Shown: positions 27,646 to 39,920, numbered from the stretch's first letter. The stretch: DNA of 64,000 nucleotides from Aliivibrio fischeri (GCA_038993745.2 CP160629.1:186001-250000); one strand, 5' to 3'. Notes: a model not told the origin generated them from the sequence alone. Numbers and translations are program-made.

Positions 27646-28830
27646 GTGTCTAAAGAAAAATTTGAACGTACGAAACCGCACGTAAACGTTGGTACTATCG
27701 GCCACGTTGACCACGGTAAAACAACTCTAACAGCTGCTATCTGTACTACACTTGCAAAAATCTACGGCGGTGTAGCTAAAGATTTCGCATCAATCGATAA
27801 CGCTCCTGAAGAGCGCGAGCGTGGTATCACAATCTCAACTTCTCACGTTGAGTACGATACTCCTGCACGTCACTACGCACACGTTGACTGTCCTGGACAC
27901 GCCGATTATGTTAAAAACATGATCACTGGTGCTGCTCAAATGGATGGTGGTATCCTAGTTGTTGCTGCAACAGATGGTCCAATGCCACAAACTCGTGAGC
28001 ACATCCTACTTGGTCGTCAAGTTGGTATCCCTTACATCATCGTATTCATGAACAAATGTGACATGGTTGATGATGAAGAGCTTCTAGAACTAGTTGAAAT
28101 GGAAGTTCGTGAACTTCTTTCTGAGTACGACTTCCCAGGTGATGATCTACCAGTAATTCAAGGTTCAGCTCTTGGCGCTCTAAACGGCGAAAAAGAGTGG
28201 GAAGACAAGATCGTTGAGCTTGCAGAAGCACTAGATTCTTACATCCCAGAACCAGAGCGTGCTGTTGACCAACCGTTCCTACTACCAATTGAAGATGTAT
28301 TCTCAATCCAAGGTCGTGGTACAGTTGTAACTGGTCGTATCGAGCGTGGTATCCTACGTGTAGGTGACGAAGTAGAAATCGTTGGTATCAAAGAAACAAC
28401 AATGACTACTTGTACAGGTGTTGAAATGTTCCGTAAACTGCTTGACGAAGGTCGTGCAGGTGAGAACGTTGGTGCACTACTACGTGGTACTAAGCGTGAT
28501 GACGTTGAACGTGGCCAAGTACTTGCTGCTAAAGGTTCAATCAACCCACACACTAAATTTGAATCAGAAGTGTACGTTCTTTCTAAAGATGAAGGCGGCC
28601 GTCACACTCCTTTCTTCAAAGGTTACCGTCCACAGTTCTACTTCCGTACAACTGACGTAACAGGCGACATCACTCTACCAGAAGGTGTAGAAATGGTAAT
28701 GCCAGGTGATAACGTTCAAATGACGGTTGAGCTAATCGCTCCAATCGCAATGGACGAAGGTCTACGCTTCGCGATCCGTGAAGGTGGCCGTACAGTTGGT
28801 GCTGGTGTTGTTGCTAAAATCTTCGCTTAA
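27646..28830 (+). CDS. tuf: Elongation factor Tu
   Basis: The GTPase that delivers aminoacyl-tRNA to the ribosome. The 394-residue protein shows [14 protein letters not shown] (P-loop), the switch I segment [33 protein letters not shown] and NKCDMVDD, with the complete beta-barrel domains 2 and 3 ending [11 protein letters not shown]. It starts with GTG after AAGGAAC. Last gene of the str operon, followed by a strong terminator. Vibrios often carry a second tuf elsewhere. Confidence 0.98.
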   Translation: MSKEKFERTKPHVNVGTIGHVDHGKTTLTAAICTTLAKIYGGVAKDFASIDNAPEERERGITISTSHVEYDTPARHYAHVDCPGHADYVKNMITGAAQMDGGILVVAATDGPMPQTREHILLGRQVGIPYIIVFMNKCDMVDDEELLELVEMEVRELLSEYDFPGDDLPVIQGSALGALNGEKEWEDKIVELAEALDSYIPEPERAVDQPFLLPIEDVFSIQGRGTVVTGRIERGILRVGDEVEIVGIKETTMTTCTGVEMFRKLLDEGRAGENVGALLRGTKRDDVERGQVLAAKGSINPHTKFESEVYVLSKDEGGRHTPFFKGYRPQFYFRTTDVTGDITLPEGVEMVMPGDNVQMTVELIAPIAMDEGLRFAIREGGRTVGAGVVAKIFA

Positions 28831-28862
28831 TAGCTAAAGATTTTGCGATATACCGCATGACT

Positions 28863-28890
28863 AAAAAAGGAAGCTTCGGCTTCCTTTTTT
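28863..28890. terminator. str operon terminator
   Basis: A 12-bp perfect stem with a TTCG tetraloop, flanked by A6 and T6 runs, lies about 33 nt after the tuf stop. Confidence 0.93.
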
Positions 28891-28939
28891 GTTGCTTGTA
28901 AAAAAATATAATTTTTTTCGTTTGTTTTTCAAACAATGC

Positions 28940-28967
28940 TTGCAACTAAAAGTGTGATCTGTATAAT
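28940..28967 (+). promoter_or_regulatory. Promoter of the S10 operon
   Basis: TTGCAA (28940-28945), a 16-nt spacer and a perfect TATAAT (28962-28967) lie 275 nt before rpsJ. It is the only strong promoter visible in this gap. Confidence 0.8.
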
Positions 28968-28969
28968 GC

Positions 28970-29554
<585 letters not shown>

Positions 29555-29566
29555 GGGGAGATTATT

Positions 29567-30196
29567 ATGATTGGTCTAGTCGGTCGTAAAGTGGGCATGA
29601 CCCGCATCTTTACCGAAGAAGGCGTTTCTATCCCAGTAACTGTTGTTGAAGTTGAAGCTAACCGTGTTTCTCAAGTGAAAACTGTTGAAACTGATGGCTA
29701 CAATGCAATCCAAGTTACTTGTGGTTCTAAGAAAGCTAACCGCGTATCTAAACCTGAAGCTGGTCACTTTGCGAAAGCAGGTGTTGAAGCAGGTCGTGGT
29801 CTTTGGGAATTCCGTTTAGAAAACGGTGAAGAATTCGCAGTAGGCGCTGAGCTAACTGTTGAAGTTTTCAACGAAATCAAAAAAGTAGACGTTACTGGTA
29901 CATCTAAAGGTAAGGGTTTCCAAGGCGCTGTTAAGCGTTGGAACTTCCGTACTCAAGATATGACTCACGGTAACTCTTTGTCTCACCGTGCACCGGGTTC
30001 AATTGGCCAATGTCAAACTCCAGGTCGCGTATTCAAAGGCAAAAAAATGGCAGGTCACATGGGTGCTGAGCGTGTTACGACTCAAAACCTAGAGATCGTA
30101 CGTGTTGACGCTGAGCGCAATCTGCTTCTTATTAAAGGTGCAGTACCAGGCTCAACAGGTGGCAACGTGATCGTTAAACCAGCTGTTAAAGCATAA
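29567..30196 (+). CDS. rplC: 50S ribosomal protein L3
   Basis: Binds near the peptidyl transferase centre. The 209-residue protein begins [19 protein letters not shown] and contains [52 protein letters not shown], the conserved L3 core with its methylatable Gln. It starts 12 nt after rpsJ. Confidence 0.97.
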   Translation: MIGLVGRKVGMTRIFTEEGVSIPVTVVEVEANRVSQVKTVETDGYNAIQVTCGSKKANRVSKPEAGHFAKAGVEAGRGLWEFRLENGEEFAVGAELTVEVFNEIKKVDVTGTSKGKGFQGAVKRWNFRTQDMTHGNSLSHRAPGSIGQCQTPGRVFKGKKMAGHMGAERVTTQNLEIVRVDAERNLLLIKGAVPGSTGGNVIVKPAVKA

Positions 30197-30213
30197 CGTC
30201 TTAGGAGTAAGTA

Positions 30214-30816
30214 ATGGAATTAATGGTTAAAGGTGCTGATGCACTAACTGTTTCCGAAACTACTTTCGGACGTGAGTTTAACGAAGCTCTTGTACACCAA
30301 GTAGTTGTTGCATATGCAGCAGGTGCTCGTCAAGGCACTCGTGCTCAAAAAACACGTTCAGAAGTATCTGGCGGTGGCGCTAAGCCATGGCGTCAAAAAG
30401 GTACAGGCCGAGCTCGTGCGGGTACTATTCGTAGCCCAATCTGGCGTACAGGTGGTGTTACTTTTGCTGCGAAACCACAAGATCACAGCCAAAAAGTAAA
30501 CAAAAAAATGTACCGTGGTGCTCTTAAGAGCATTCTTTCTGAGTTAGTTCGTCAAGATCGTCTGATCGTTGTAGACAACTTCTCAGTTGAAGCACCAAAA
30601 ACTAAAGAGCTAGTTGCTAAGCTTAAAGAGCTTGAGCTTAACGATGTTCTTATCGTAACTGGCGAAGTAGACGAGAATCTATTCTTAGCTGCTCGTAACC
30701 TATACAAAGTTGACGCACGTGACGTTGCTGGTATTGACCCAGTATCTCTAGTTGCATTCGACAAGGTTCTAATGACTGCAGCTGCAGTTAAGCAAGTTGA
30801 GGAGATGCTGGCATGA
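30214..30816 (+). CDS. rplD: 50S ribosomal protein L4
   Basis: Lines the exit tunnel and in gammaproteobacteria represses its own operon. The 200-residue protein carries the long tunnel loop [45 protein letters not shown] (about 44-88). Its end overlaps rplW by four bases (ATGA). Confidence 0.97.
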
Positions 30817-31115
30817 TCAATGAAGAGCGTCTACTAAAAGTTCTACGTGGCCCACTAATCTCTGAAAAAGCAACAATGGCTGCTGAAGGCAATAACACTA
30901 TTGTTTTCAAAGTAGCAATTAATGCAACTAAAAAAGAGATTAAAGCAGCTGTAGAAAAGTTGTTTGAAGTTGAAGTTAAGTCTGTAAATACTCTTATCAC
31001 TAAGGGTAAAACTAAACGTCAAGGTTTACGCCAAGGCCGTCGTTCTGACGTGAAAAAAGCGTACGTAATCTTGAAAGAAGGTCAAGACTTAGACTTCGTT
31101 GGCGGCGCGGAATAA
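30813..31115 (+). CDS. rplW: 50S ribosomal protein L23
   Basis: A tunnel-exit protein, docking site for trigger factor and SRP. The 100-residue protein [21 protein letters not shown] shows the trigger factor-contacting region and the loop [20 protein letters not shown]. It overlaps rplD, indicating coupled translation. Confidence 0.97.
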
Positions 31116-31130
31116 CAGGAGTAGTTAAAA

Positions 31131-31955
31131 ATGGCTATTGTTAAATGTAAGCCGACTTCCCCTGGTCGTCGTCACGTTGTTAAAATCGTTAACGCTGACC
31201 TACACAAGGGTAAACCATACGCACCACTTCTAGAGAAAAACTCTAAGAACGGTGGTCGTAACAATAACGGTCGTATCACAGTACGTCACGTTGGTGGTGG
31301 TCACAAGCAACACTACCGTCTAATTGACTTTAAACGTACAAAAGATGGCATTCCAGCTGTTGTTGAACGTTTAGAATACGATCCAAACCGTAGTGCAAAC
31401 ATTGCACTAGTTCTGTTCGCAGACGGTGAGCGTCGTTACATTATCGCACCAAAAGGCATTCAAGCTGGCGATACAGTACAATCAGGTGTTGATGCGCCAA
31501 TCAAAGCAGGTAACTGCCTACCATTGCGTAACATCCCAGTAGGTTCTACTGTTCACTGTGTTGAATTAAAACCTGGTAAGGGCGCGCAAATTGCTCGTTC
31601 TGCTGGTGCTTATGCACAGATCATTGCACGTGATGGCGCTTACGTTACATTACGTCTACGTTCTGGTGAGATGCGTAAAGTTCTTTCTGAAGGTCGTGCG
31701 ACTATCGGTGAAGTTGGTAACTCTGAACACATGCTACGTGAGCTAGGTAAAGCTGGTGCTACACGCTGGCGCGGTGTTCGTCCAACAGTTCGCGGTGTTG
31801 CAATGAACCCAGTTGATCACCCACACGGTGGTGGTGAAGGTCGTACATCAGGCGGTCGTCACCCAGTATCACCATGGGGTATGCCAACTAAAGGCTTCAA
31901 GACTCGTAAGAACAAATCTACTGACAAGTACATTGTACGTCGTCGTAACAAATAA
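31131..31955 (+). CDS. rplB: 50S ribosomal protein L2
   Basis: A core protein needed for subunit joining and peptidyl transfer. The 274-residue protein begins [21 protein letters not shown] and shows the C-terminal [34 protein letters not shown] loop with the conserved histidine. In-operon spacing to rplW is 15 nt. Confidence 0.98.
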   Translation: MAIVKCKPTSPGRRHVVKIVNADLHKGKPYAPLLEKNSKNGGRNNNGRITVRHVGGGHKQHYRLIDFKRTKDGIPAVVERLEYDPNRSANIALVLFADGERRYIIAPKGIQAGDTVQSGVDAPIKAGNCLPLRNIPVGSTVHCVELKPGKGAQIARSAGAYAQIIARDGAYVTLRLRSGEMRKVLSEGRATIGEVGNSEHMLRELGKAGATRWRGVRPTVRGVAMNPVDHPHGGGEGRTSGGRHPVSPWGMPTKGFKTRKNKSTDKYIVRRRNK

Positions 31956-31974
31956 TCTATAAAGAGGAATCGCC

Positions 31975-32253
31975 ATGCCACGTTCTCTCAAGAAAGGTCC
32001 TTTTATTGACCTACACTTGCTGAAGAAGGTAGAGAAAGCGGTGGAAAGCGGAGACAAAAAGCCTGTTAAGACTTGGTCCCGTCGTTCAATGATCATTCCA
32101 ACAATGATCAACTTGACCATCGCTGTCCATAATGGTCGCCAACATGTACCAGTTTTCGTAACAGAAGACATGATCGGTCACAAGTTGGGCGAATTTGCAC
32201 CTACACGTACTTATCGCGGCCACGCTGCTGATAAGAAAGCGAAAAAGCGTTAA
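31975..32253 (+). CDS. rpsS: 30S ribosomal protein S19
   Basis: A head protein that pairs with S13 at the subunit bridge. The 92-residue protein [22 protein letters not shown] with [25 protein letters not shown] is standard. Confidence 0.97.
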   Translation: MPRSLKKGPFIDLHLLKKVEKAVESGDKKPVKTWSRRSMIIPTMINLTIAVHNGRQHVPVFVTEDMIGHKLGEFAPTRTYRGHAADKKAKKR

Positions 32254-32263
32254 GAGGTAGAAT

Positions 32264-32596
32264 ATGGAAGCTATTGCTAAACATCGTTTTGCCGGTATTT
32301 CACCACAGAAAGCTCGCCTAGTTGCGGACCAAGTACGTGGTAAATCTGTAGACCAAGCTCTAGAAATCCTAACTTTCAGCAACAAAAAAGCTGCTGTATT
32401 AGTGAAGAAAGTTCTTGAGTCTGCAATCGCAAACGCTGAACACAACGAAGGTGCAGATATCGACGATCTAAATGTCGCTAAAATCTTCGTAGATGAAGGC
32501 CCTATCATGAAGCGTATTATGCCTCGTGCTAAAGGTCGTGCAGATCGCATCTTGAAGCGTTCAAGCCACATCACTATCGTTGTAGCTGATCGTTAA
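32264..32596 (+). CDS. rplV: 50S ribosomal protein L22
   Basis: Forms part of the exit tunnel; its beta-hairpin is a site of macrolide resistance. The 110-residue protein shows [20 protein letters not shown] and the hairpin [27 protein letters not shown], intact. Confidence 0.97.
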   Translation: MEAIAKHRFAGISPQKARLVADQVRGKSVDQALEILTFSNKKAAVLVKKVLESAIANAEHNEGADIDDLNVAKIFVDEGPIMKRIMPRAKGRADRILKRSSHITIVVADR

Positions 32597-32615
32597 AGAC
32601 TAGGAGATTAAGCAA

Positions 32616-33314
32616 ATGGGTCAAAAAGTACATCCTAATGGTATTCGTCTTGGCATCGTTAAGCCTTGGAATACTACATGGTTTGCTAGTAGCCAAGAGT
32701 TCGCTGACAACCTAGACGGCGACTTCAAGGTACGTCAGTATCTTACTAAAGAACTGAAAAAAGCATCTCTATCACGCATCGTTATCGAGCGTCCTGCTAA
32801 GAGCATCCGTGTGACTATTCACACTGCTCGTCCAGGCGTTGTAATCGGTAAGAAAGGTGAAGACGTAGAGAAACTACGCGCAGGCGTAGCAAAAATCGCA
32901 GGTGTTCCAGCGCAAATTAACATTGCTGAAGTACGTAAACCTGAGCTTGACGGTCAGCTAGTTGCTGATAGCATCGCGTCTCAACTTGAGCGTCGTGTTA
33001 TGTTCCGTCGTGCTATGAAGCGTGCTGTACAAAATGCAATGCGTCTTGGCGCTAAAGGCATCAAAGTGGAAGTAAGCGGTCGTCTAGGCGGCGCTGAAAT
33101 TGCACGTTCTGAGTGGTACCGTGAAGGTCGTGTGCCTCTACATACTCTACGTGCTGACATTGATTACGCAACTTCTTCGGCTCACACTCAATACGGTGTG
33201 ATCGGCGTTAAAGTTTGGATCTTCAAAGGTGAAGTTCTAGGCGGTATGCCAGCTGCTAATGCAGTAGAGCCTAAGGCTGACAAGCCTAAGAAGCAGCGCA
33301 GAAGCCGTAAGTAA
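32616..33314 (+). CDS. rpsC: 30S ribosomal protein S3
   Basis: A head protein at the mRNA entry with a KH domain. The 232-residue protein begins [24 protein letters not shown] and contains the KH signature [15 protein letters not shown] and the C-terminal [14 protein letters not shown]. Confidence 0.97.
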   Translation: MGQKVHPNGIRLGIVKPWNTTWFASSQEFADNLDGDFKVRQYLTKELKKASLSRIVIERPAKSIRVTIHTARPGVVIGKKGEDVEKLRAGVAKIAGVPAQINIAEVRKPELDGQLVADSIASQLERRVMFRRAMKRAVQNAMRLGAKGIKVEVSGRLGGAEIARSEWYREGRVPLHTLRADIDYATSSAHTQYGVIGVKVWIFKGEVLGGMPAANAVEPKADKPKKQRRSRK

Positions 33315-33325
33315 GGAGCCGACTG

Positions 33326-33736
33326 ATGCTACAACCAAAACGTACTAAGTTCCGTAAGGTTATGACTGGTCGTAACCGTGGTCTTGCTAAAGGTACTGAA
33401 GTAAGCTTCGGCGACTTCGGTCTTAAAGCTGTAGGCCGTGGTCGTCTAACTGCTCGTCAGATTGAAGCGGCTCGTCGTGCTATGACGCGTCACATTAAGC
33501 GTCAAGGTCAAATCTGGATCCGTGTGTTCCCAGACAAACCTATCACAGAAAAACCGCTTGAAGTTCGTCAAGGTAAGGGTAAAGGTAACGTTGAGTACTG
33601 GGTAGCCCAAATCCAACCTGGAAAGGTTATGTACGAAATGAACGGCGTACCTGAAGAGTTGGCACGTGAAGCGTTCCGCCTAGCGGCACGTAAACTGCCT
33701 ATCAAAACTACTTTTGTAACTAAGCAGGTGATGTGA
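33326..33736 (+). CDS. rplP: 50S ribosomal protein L16
   Basis: Sits at the A-site side of the peptidyl transferase centre. The 136-residue protein [21 protein letters not shown] carries the [28 protein letters not shown] loop with the hydroxylatable arginine. Its TGA overlaps the rpmC ATG. Confidence 0.97.
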   Translation: MLQPKRTKFRKVMTGRNRGLAKGTEVSFGDFGLKAVGRGRLTARQIEAARRAMTRHIKRQGQIWIRVFPDKPITEKPLEVRQGKGKGNVEYWVAQIQPGKVMYEMNGVPEELAREAFRLAARKLPIKTTFVTKQVM

Positions 33737-33927
33737 TGAAAGCACAAGATCTACGCGAGAAAAACGTTGAAGAGCTAAATGAAGAGCTTCTGAATTTGCT
33801 ACGTGAACAGTTCAACTTGCGCATGCAAGCTGCGACTGGTCAACTACAGCAAACTCACACTCTGAAAGCTGTACGTCGTGATATCGCACGTGTTAAAACT
33901 TTACTGAATGAGAAGGCTGGCGCATAA
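33736..33927 (+). CDS. rpmC: 50S ribosomal protein L29
   Basis: A small two-helix protein at the tunnel exit. The 63-residue protein is [31 protein letters not shown]...; the ATG at 33736 overlaps the rplP stop (ATGTGATG context). A GTG one codon earlier is less likely. Confidence 0.96.
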   Translation: MKAQDLREKNVEELNEELLNLLREQFNLRMQAATGQLQQTHTLKAVRRDIARVKTLLNEKAGA

Positions 33928-34181
33928 TGAGCGAGAAAATTCGTACTATGCAAGGTCGTGTAATTAGCGACAAAATGGACAAGTCTATTGTTGTTGCTAT
34001 TGAACGCATGGTGAAACACCCGATCTACGGTAAATACATCAAGCGCACGACTAAGCTTCACGCACATGATGAAAACAACGAATGTGGCCTAGGCGACACA
34101 GTTGAGATTCGTGAATGTCGTCCACTATCTAAGACTAAGTCTTGGACATTGGTAAACATTGTAGAAAAAGCAAAAGCTTAA
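33927..34181 (+). CDS. rpsQ: 30S ribosomal protein S17
   Basis: A primary 16S-binding protein. The 84-residue protein [49 protein letters not shown] is standard. Its ATG overlaps the rpmC stop (TAATG). Last gene of the S10 operon, followed by a terminator. Confidence 0.97.
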   Translation: MSEKIRTMQGRVISDKMDKSIVVAIERMVKHPIYGKYIKRTTKLHAHDENNECGLGDTVEIRECRPLSKTKSWTLVNIVEKAKA

Positions 34182-34204
34182 TTTGTTGATTCTATAGCGA
34201 CTTT

Positions 34205-34242
34205 AAGCGGCTCCGAATTTTTTTTGGGGCCGTTTATTTTTT
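34205..34242 (+). terminator. Terminator between the S10 and spc operons
   Basis: GCGGCTCC (34207-34214) pairs with GGGGCCGT (34226-34233), followed by TTATTTTTT. It lies about 25 nt after the rpsQ stop. Confidence 0.8.
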
Positions 34243-34345
34243 GACTACCTTTATTTAAAAAATGGTGATACAATCCCCATCCCTTTTAAAGAGGCAGCCC
34301 GACCCGTGATGGGTCTAGTTTTAAATATTTAGCGGAGCACTAACA
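34243..34345 (+). promoter_or_regulatory. spc operon promoter and leader region
   Basis: The 100 nt before rplN follow the S10 terminator, so an spc promoter is expected here. TTGACT (34241-34246) and GATACAAT (about 34267-34274) are present but not at a clean spacing. A short CGACCCGTGATGGGTC dyad lies just before the rplN ribosome binding site. Confidence 0.45.
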
Positions 34346-34717
34346 ATGATCCAAATGCAAAGTACACTTGACGCTGCAGATAACTCTGGTGCGCGCAAGG
34401 TAATGTGTATTAAGGTTCTGGGTGGCTCTCACCGCCGTTATGCACATATCGGAGATATCATCAAAGTTACTGTTAAGGAAGCAATTCCTCGCGGTAAAGT
34501 TAAAAAAGGTGATGTTCTGAAGGCGGTAGTAGTGCGCACCCGTAAAGGCGTTCGTCGCCCAGACGGTTCTATCATTCGCTTCGACCGTAATGCTTGCGTA
34601 TTGTTGAATGACACTACTGAGCAACCAGTCGGTACACGTATCTTTGGTCCAGTGACTCGTGAACTTCGTAACGCGAAATTCATGAAAATCGTTTCACTAG
34701 CACCAGAAGTTCTGTAA
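34346..34717 (+). CDS. rplN: 50S ribosomal protein L14
   Basis: Contacts 16S rRNA in an inter-subunit bridge. The 123-residue protein [33 protein letters not shown] is typical. First gene of the spc operon. Confidence 0.97.
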   Translation: MIQMQSTLDAADNSGARKVMCIKVLGGSHRRYAHIGDIIKVTVKEAIPRGKVKKGDVLKAVVVRTRKGVRRPDGSIIRFDRNACVLLNDTTEQPVGTRIFGPVTRELRNAKFMKIVSLAPEVL

Positions 34718-34730
34718 GGAGCGGCACAAA

Positions 34731-35045
34731 ATGGCAGCTAAAATCCGTCGTAATGACGAAGTAATCGTTCTTGTCGGTAAAGATAAAGGCAAGAAAGGTA
34801 AAGTAACTAAGGTTCTTGAAACTGGTAAAGTTATCGTTGAAGGTATCAACCTTGTTAAAAAACACCAAAAGCCTGTTCCGGCTCTTGGTCAACAAGGCGG
34901 TATTGTTGAGAAAGAAGCAGCTATTGATGCTTCTAACATCGCAATCTACAACGAAGCAACTGGTAAAGCGGACCGTATCGGTTTCCGTTTTGAAGAAGGC
35001 AAAAAAGTGCGTTTCTTCAAATCTAACGGTGAAACAATTAAGTAA
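34731..35045 (+). CDS. rplX: 50S ribosomal protein L24
   Basis: An assembly-initiator protein of the large subunit with a KOW motif ([24 protein letters not shown]). 104 residues, standard length, 13 nt after rplN. Confidence 0.97.
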
Positions 35046-35059
35046 TTTGGAGTTCTACT

Positions 35060-35599
35060 ATGGCGAAACTGCATGATTACTACAAGTCGTCTGTAGTCGC
35101 TGAGCTTACCAAAGAGTTCAGCTACACAAGCGTCATGCAAGTCCCTAGGGTTGAAAAGATCACCCTAAACATGGGTGTTGGTGAAGCAATCAACGATAAG
35201 AAACTACTAGAAAACGCTGCTGCCGATATGGCAATTATCTCTGGTCAAAAACCATTGATTACTAAAGCACGTAAATCTGTAGCTGGTTTCAAAATCCGTG
35301 AAGGCTACCCAATCGGTTGTAAAGTAACCCTGCGTGGCGAACGTATGTGGGAATTCTTAGAGCGTTTAATCTCTATTGCACTTCCACGAGTACGTGATTT
35401 CCGTGGCGTTAGCGCGAAGTCTTTTGACGGTCGCGGTAACTACAGCATGGGCGTTCGCGAGCAAATCATCTTCCCTGAGATCGACTATGATAAAGTTGAT
35501 CGTGTACGCGGTCTTGATATTACTATCACGACGTCTGCGAATACAGATGCGGAAGGCCGAGCTCTGCTGGCTGCCTTTAACTTCCCATTCCGTAAGTAA
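35060..35599 (+). CDS. rplE: 50S ribosomal protein L5
   Basis: Binds 5S rRNA in the central protuberance. The 179-residue protein shows [21 protein letters not shown] and the C-terminal [35 protein letters not shown]. Confidence 0.97.
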
Positions 35600-35616
35600 G
35601 GTGAAGGGTTACTGTT

Positions 35617-35922
35617 ATGGCTAAACAATCAATGAAAGCACGTGAAGCTAAACGTGCGAAACTTGTAGCTAAGTTCGCTGAAAAGCGTGCTGCGCTAAAA
35701 GTTCTAATTAGCGATGTTAATGCTTCTGAAGAAGAGCGTTGGGATGCAGTTCTTAAACTGCAATCACTACCTCGTGATTCAAGTGCATCTCGTCAGCGTA
35801 ATCGTTGTAACCAAACTGGTCGTCCACACGGTTACCTACGTAAGTTCGGTTTAAGCCGTATTAAGGTTCGTGAAGCTTGCATGAAAGGCGAGATTCCGGG
35901 TCTTCGTAAGGCTAGCTGGTAA
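35617..35922 (+). CDS. rpsN: 30S ribosomal protein S14
   Basis: A head protein. The 101-residue form [24 protein letters not shown] lacks the CxxC zinc pairs, i.e. it is the long zinc-independent C- type; [36 protein letters not shown] is the conserved end. Confidence 0.97.
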   Translation: MAKQSMKAREAKRAKLVAKFAEKRAALKVLISDVNASEEERWDAVLKLQSLPRDSSASRQRNRCNQTGRPHGYLRKFGLSRIKVREACMKGEIPGLRKASW

Positions 35923-35951
35923 TTGCCACTTAATCATTTGGAGTAAATCTT

Positions 35952-36344
35952 ATGAGCATGCAAGATCCGATTTCGGATATGCTGACCCGCGTTCGCAACG
36001 GTCAAGCAGCAAACAAAGTTGCTGTTAAAATGCCTTCTTCAAAGCTTAAAGTTGCAATCGCTGCACTGCTAAAAGCTGAAGGCTACATCGCTGATTTCGC
36101 TGTTGAAGGCGACATCAAACCTGAGCTAGAAATCACTTTAAAGTATTTCCAAGCTAAACCAGTTATCGAGCAAATCCAACGTGTTTCTCGTCCAGGTCTT
36201 CGTGTTTACAAGAAGAACGACGCGTTACCATCTGTAATGGGTGGTCTTGGTATTGCTGTTGTTTCTACATCAAAAGGCCTTATGTCTGACCGCGCTGCGC
36301 GTAAAGCTGGTCTTGGTGGCGAAATCATCTGCTACGTAGCTTAA
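35952..36344 (+). CDS. rpsH: 30S ribosomal protein S8
   Basis: A primary binder of the 16S central domain; in E. coli it represses the spc operon at the rplE site. The 130-residue protein [22 protein letters not shown] ends [27 protein letters not shown]. Confidence 0.97.
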   Translation: MSMQDPISDMLTRVRNGQAANKVAVKMPSSKLKVAIAALLKAEGYIADFAVEGDIKPELEITLKYFQAKPVIEQIQRVSRPGLRVYKKNDALPSVMGGLGIAVVSTSKGLMSDRAARKAGLGGEIICYVA

Positions 36345-36356
36345 TAGGAGTAGGAT

Positions 36357-36890
36357 ATGTCTCGTGTTGCTAAAGCACCTGTAGTAATTCCTGCTGGCGT
36401 AGAAGTGAAACTGAACGGCCAGGAAATCACTATCAAAGGTGGTAAAGGTGAACTAACTCGCGTTCTTAACGACGCTGTAGTTGTTTCACAAGAAGATAAC
36501 ACTATTGTATTTGGTCCACGCGAAGGCGTTACCAATGCTTGGGCTCAAGCTGGTACAGCTCGTGCACTAGTAAACAATATGGTTATCGGTGTAAATGAAG
36601 GCTTTACTAAGAAGCTAATTCTTAAAGGTGTAGGTTACCGTGCTGCTATGAAAGGCAACGCTGTAGGCCTAACTCTTGGCTTCTCACACCCTGTAGAGCA
36701 CGCTCTACCAGAAGGTATTAAAGCTGAGTGTCCAACTCAAACTGAGATCGTTGTAACTGGTTGTGATAAGCAATTAGTTGGTCAAGTTGCTGCGGACCTT
36801 CGTTCATACCGTCAGCCTGAACCTTACAAAGGTAAAGGTGTTCGTTACGCCGATGAAATCGTGCGTACTAAAGAAGCTAAGAAGAAGTAG
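36357..36890 (+). CDS. rplF: 50S ribosomal protein L6
   Basis: Lies near the GTPase centre. The 177-residue protein [33 protein letters not shown] has the duplicated fold and conserved end [24 protein letters not shown]. Confidence 0.97.
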   Translation: MSRVAKAPVVIPAGVEVKLNGQEITIKGGKGELTRVLNDAVVVSQEDNTIVFGPREGVTNAWAQAGTARALVNNMVIGVNEGFTKKLILKGVGYRAAMKGNAVGLTLGFSHPVEHALPEGIKAECPTQTEIVVTGCDKQLVGQVAADLRSYRQPEPYKGKGVRYADEIVRTKEAKKK

Positions 36891-36899
36891 GGTATCACT

Positions 36900-37253
36900 A
36901 TGGATAAGAAAGCATCTCGCATCCGTCGTGCTACACGTGCACGTCGTAAGATCGCTGAACTGTGTGCAACTCGCCTTGTAGTACACCGTACTCCGCGTCA
37001 TACGTACGCTCAGGTAATCGCACCAAACGGCTCAGAGGTTATCGCTGCCGCTTCTACTGTAGAAAAGGCAATCCGTGAGCAACTTGGAAGCACTAGCAAC
37101 AAAGCTGCTGCTGAAGCAATTGGTAAACTAATTGCTGAGCGCGCTATCGAAAAAGGCATTACTAATGTTGCTTTCGATCGTTCTGGTTTCCAATACCACG
37201 GCCGAGTAGCGGCGCTAGCAGAATCTGCTCGCGAAGCTGGTCTGAAATTCTAA
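36900..37253 (+). CDS. rplR: 50S ribosomal protein L18
   Basis: Binds 5S rRNA. The 117-residue protein [21 protein letters not shown] ends [29 protein letters not shown], as in the family. Confidence 0.97.
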   Translation: MDKKASRIRRATRARRKIAELCATRLVVHRTPRHTYAQVIAPNGSEVIAAASTVEKAIREQLGSTSNKAAAEAIGKLIAERAIEKGITNVAFDRSGFQYHGRVAALAESAREAGLKF

Positions 37254-37267
37254 GGTAGGGTTGGAAG

Positions 37268-37768
37268 ATGGCTAAAGAACAACAACAAGCTACAGATTTG
37301 AACGAAAAGCTAATTGCTGTTAACCGTGTTTCTAAAACGGTTAAAGGTGGTCGAATCTTTAGTTTTACTGCACTAACAGTTGTTGGTGACGGTAACGGTC
37401 GCGTAGGTTTCGGTTACGGCAAAGCTCGTGAAGTACCTGCTGCGATTCAAAAATCAATGGAAAAAGCACGTCGTAACATGTTTACGATTGCACTTAACGA
37501 AGGTACTCTTCACCACGCTGTTAAAGGTCGCCACACTGGTTCTAAAGTGTACATGCAACCAGCTGCAGAAGGTACTGGTATCATCGCTGGTGGTGCGATG
37601 CGTGCAGTACTAGAAGTTGTGGGTGTCCGCAACGTACTAGCTAAAGCTTACGGCTCTACTAACCCAATCAACGTTGTTCGCGCAACGATTGCTGGTCTAA
37701 GTAGCGTTAAGTCACCTGAGATGGTAGCTGCTAAGCGTGGTCTAACTGTTGAATCTATTTCGGAGTAA
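37268..37768 (+). CDS. rpsE: 30S ribosomal protein S5
   Basis: A decoding-fidelity protein at the mRNA entry. The 166-residue protein shows [50 protein letters not shown]; the spectinomycin-loop residues are the common ones. Confidence 0.97.
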
Positions 37769-37773
37769 GAACC

Positions 37774-37953
37774 ATGTCTAAAACTATCAAAGTAACTCAG
37801 ACTAAAAGCTCAATCGGTCGCCTACCTAAGCACATCTTGTGCCTTAAAGGTCTAGGTCTTCGTCGCATCAACCATACAGTAGAAGTTGAAGATACACCGT
37901 GTACTCGCGGTATGATCAACAAAGTTTACTACATGGTTAAAGTTGAGGAGTAA
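37774..37953 (+). CDS. rpmD: 50S ribosomal protein L30
   Basis: A short ORF I translated by hand: 59 residues, [20 protein letters not shown] and onward to [11 protein letters not shown]. It matches bacterial L30 (the IGR and [24 protein letters not shown] segments). It begins 5 nt after rpsE and precedes rplO, its canonical place. Confidence 0.96.
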
Positions 37954-37958
37954 TCAGA

Positions 37959-38393
37959 ATGCGTTTGAATACTCTATCACCGGCTGCTGGCTCTAAACCT
38001 TCTAAGAAGCGTGTAGGTCGTGGTATCGGTTCTGGCCTAGGTAAAACTGGTGGCCGTGGTCACAAAGGCCAAAAATCACGCTCTGGCGGTAAAGTTCGCG
38101 CTGGTTTTGAAGGCGGTCAAATGCCTCTAAAACAACGTCTACCTAAATTTGGCTTTACTTCACGTAAGAGCCTAGTAACTGCAGAAGTTCGTCTAAGCGA
38201 ACTTGCTAAAGTTGAAGGTAACGTAATCGATCTAAACAGCCTTAAAGCTGCTAACGTAATCACTAAGAACATTGAGTTCGCGAAAGTTGTACTTTCTGGT
38301 GAAATCGCTACTGCTGTAACTGTTAAAGGTCTACGCGTAACGAAAGGCGCTAAAGCTGCGATCGAAGCTGCAGGCGGTAAGATCGAGGAATAA
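37959..38393 (+). CDS. rplO: 50S ribosomal protein L15
   Basis: A late-assembly large-subunit protein. The 144-residue protein has the glycine- and basic-rich N-terminal tail [49 protein letters not shown] and a globular C-terminal domain. Confidence 0.97.
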   Translation: MRLNTLSPAAGSKPSKKRVGRGIGSGLGKTGGRGHKGQKSRSGGKVRAGFEGGQMPLKQRLPKFGFTSRKSLVTAEVRLSELAKVEGNVIDLNSLKAANVITKNIEFAKVVLSGEIATAVTVKGLRVTKGAKAAIEAAGGKIEE

Positions 38394-38413
38394 TCCTCGA
38401 AGGATGAGGTACA

Positions 38414-39745
38414 ATGGCAAAGAAACCAGGAAAAGAAGTAAATAGTGCTCAGAGCGGCCTAGCTGAACTGAAATCGCGTCTGTTATTTGTTATAGGTGCG
38501 CTTTTAGTGTTCCGAGCAGGCTCATTTGTGCCAATTCCTGGGATTGACGCTGCTGTCCTTGCTGATCTTTTCGAACAGCAGCAGGGTACCATCATTGAAC
38601 TGTTTAACATGTTCTCTGGTGGTGCACTGTCGCGTGCCTCAATTCTAGCTCTAGGTATTATGCCGTACATTTCGGCATCTATCGTTGTTCAGCTGTTAAC
38701 AGTTGTTCATCCACCTCTAGCTGAATTGAAAAAAGAAGGTGAGTCTGGTCGTCGTAAGATTAATCAGTACACACGTTATGGCACCTTGGTGCTGGCTACA
38801 TTCCAAGCAATTGGTATTGCAACCGGTCTACCAAGCATGATTCCAGGGTTAGTTGCTAACCCTGACATGATGTTCTATCTGACAGCTACAGTAAGTTTAG
38901 TAACTGGTACCATGTTCTTAATGTGGTTAGGTGAACAAATTACTGAGCGTGGCATCGGTAACGGTATATCTTTGATTATTTTCACAGGTATCGTTGCAGG
39001 TTTACCACCAGCTATCGGTGAAACGATCCAGCAGGCGCGTCAAGGTGAACTGCACGTGCTTCTTCTATTACTAATTGCAGTGATCTCATTTGCAGTTATC
39101 TACTTTGTAGTGTTCATGGAGCGTGGTCAACGTCGTATCGTCGTTAACTATGCAAAACGTCAGCAAGGCCGTAAGGTATTTGCAGCTCAAAGTACTCACT
39201 TGCCACTTAAAATTAATATGGCTGGTGTGATTCCTGCAATTTTTGCATCAAGTATTATACTATTCCCTGGGACATTGGCTCAGTGGTTTGGTGGTAACGG
39301 TGAAGGAACATTCGGTTGGTTAACTGATGTTTCAATGGCATTAAGTCCAGGTCAACCGTTATACGTAATGCTTTATGCAGCAGCAATTATCTTCTTCTGT
39401 TTCTTCTATACTGCGTTGGTGTTTAACCCGCGTGAAACAGCTGATAACTTGAAGAAGTCTGGTGCATTCGTACCCGGAATCCGCCCAGGTGAACAGACTA
39501 CGAAATACATCGATAAAGTTATGACACGTCTAACCCTTGCTGGTGCGATGTACATTACCTTTATCTGTCTGATTCCCGAGTTTATGATGATCGCTTGGAA
39601 CGTACGCTTCTATTTTGGCGGTACTTCCCTACTAATCGTAGTTGTTGTTATCATGGACTTTATGGCACAGGTTCAGACTCATCTGATGTCTCAACAGTAT
39701 GAGTCCGTGTTGAAGAAGGCTAATCTGAAAGGCTACGGTCGTTAA
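38414..39745 (+). CDS. secY: Protein translocase subunit SecY
   Basis: The channel-forming subunit of the SecYEG inner-membrane translocon. The 443-residue protein has ten membrane segments. It contains the plug-region motifs [12 protein letters not shown] and [32 protein letters not shown], the cytosolic loop [15 protein letters not shown], and the C5-loop motif [16 protein letters not shown]. It sits in its canonical place between rplO and rpmJ in the spc operon. Confidence 0.98.
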   Translation: MAKKPGKEVNSAQSGLAELKSRLLFVIGALLVFRAGSFVPIPGIDAAVLADLFEQQQGTIIELFNMFSGGALSRASILALGIMPYISASIVVQLLTVVHPPLAELKKEGESGRRKINQYTRYGTLVLATFQAIGIATGLPSMIPGLVANPDMMFYLTATVSLVTGTMFLMWLGEQITERGIGNGISLIIFTGIVAGLPPAIGETIQQARQGELHVLLLLLIAVISFAVIYFVVFMERGQRRIVVNYAKRQQGRKVFAAQSTHLPLKINMAGVIPAIFASSIILFPGTLAQWFGGNGEGTFGWLTDVSMALSPGQPLYVMLYAAAIIFFCFFYTALVFNPRETADNLKKSGAFVPGIRPGEQTTKYIDKVMTRLTLAGAMYITFICLIPEFMMIAWNVRFYFGGTSLLIVVVVIMDFMAQVQTHLMSQQYESVLKKANLKGYGR

Positions 39746-39775
39746 TTTCAGGTTCCAATTTTACGGAGTTTAGCA

Positions 39776-39889
39776 ATGAAAGTTCGTGCTTCCGTTAAAA
39801 AAATCTGCCGCAACTGTAAAGTTATTAAGCGCAACGGTGTTGTGCGTGTAATTTGCGTTGAACCAAAGCATAAGCAACGCCAAGGTTAA
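39776..39889 (+). CDS. rpmJ: 50S ribosomal protein L36
   Basis: A 37-residue ORF translated by hand: [20 protein letters not shown] and [13 protein letters not shown]. It has the zinc-binding C-x2-C-x12-C-x4-H pattern of the C+ type L36 and sits directly after secY, its usual place at the end of the spc operon. Confidence 0.96.
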   Translation: MKVRASVKKICRNCKVIKRNGVVRVICVEPKHKQRQG

Positions 39890-39920
39890 TTAGCAGAAAT
39901 TTTTACTTGATATATTAAGT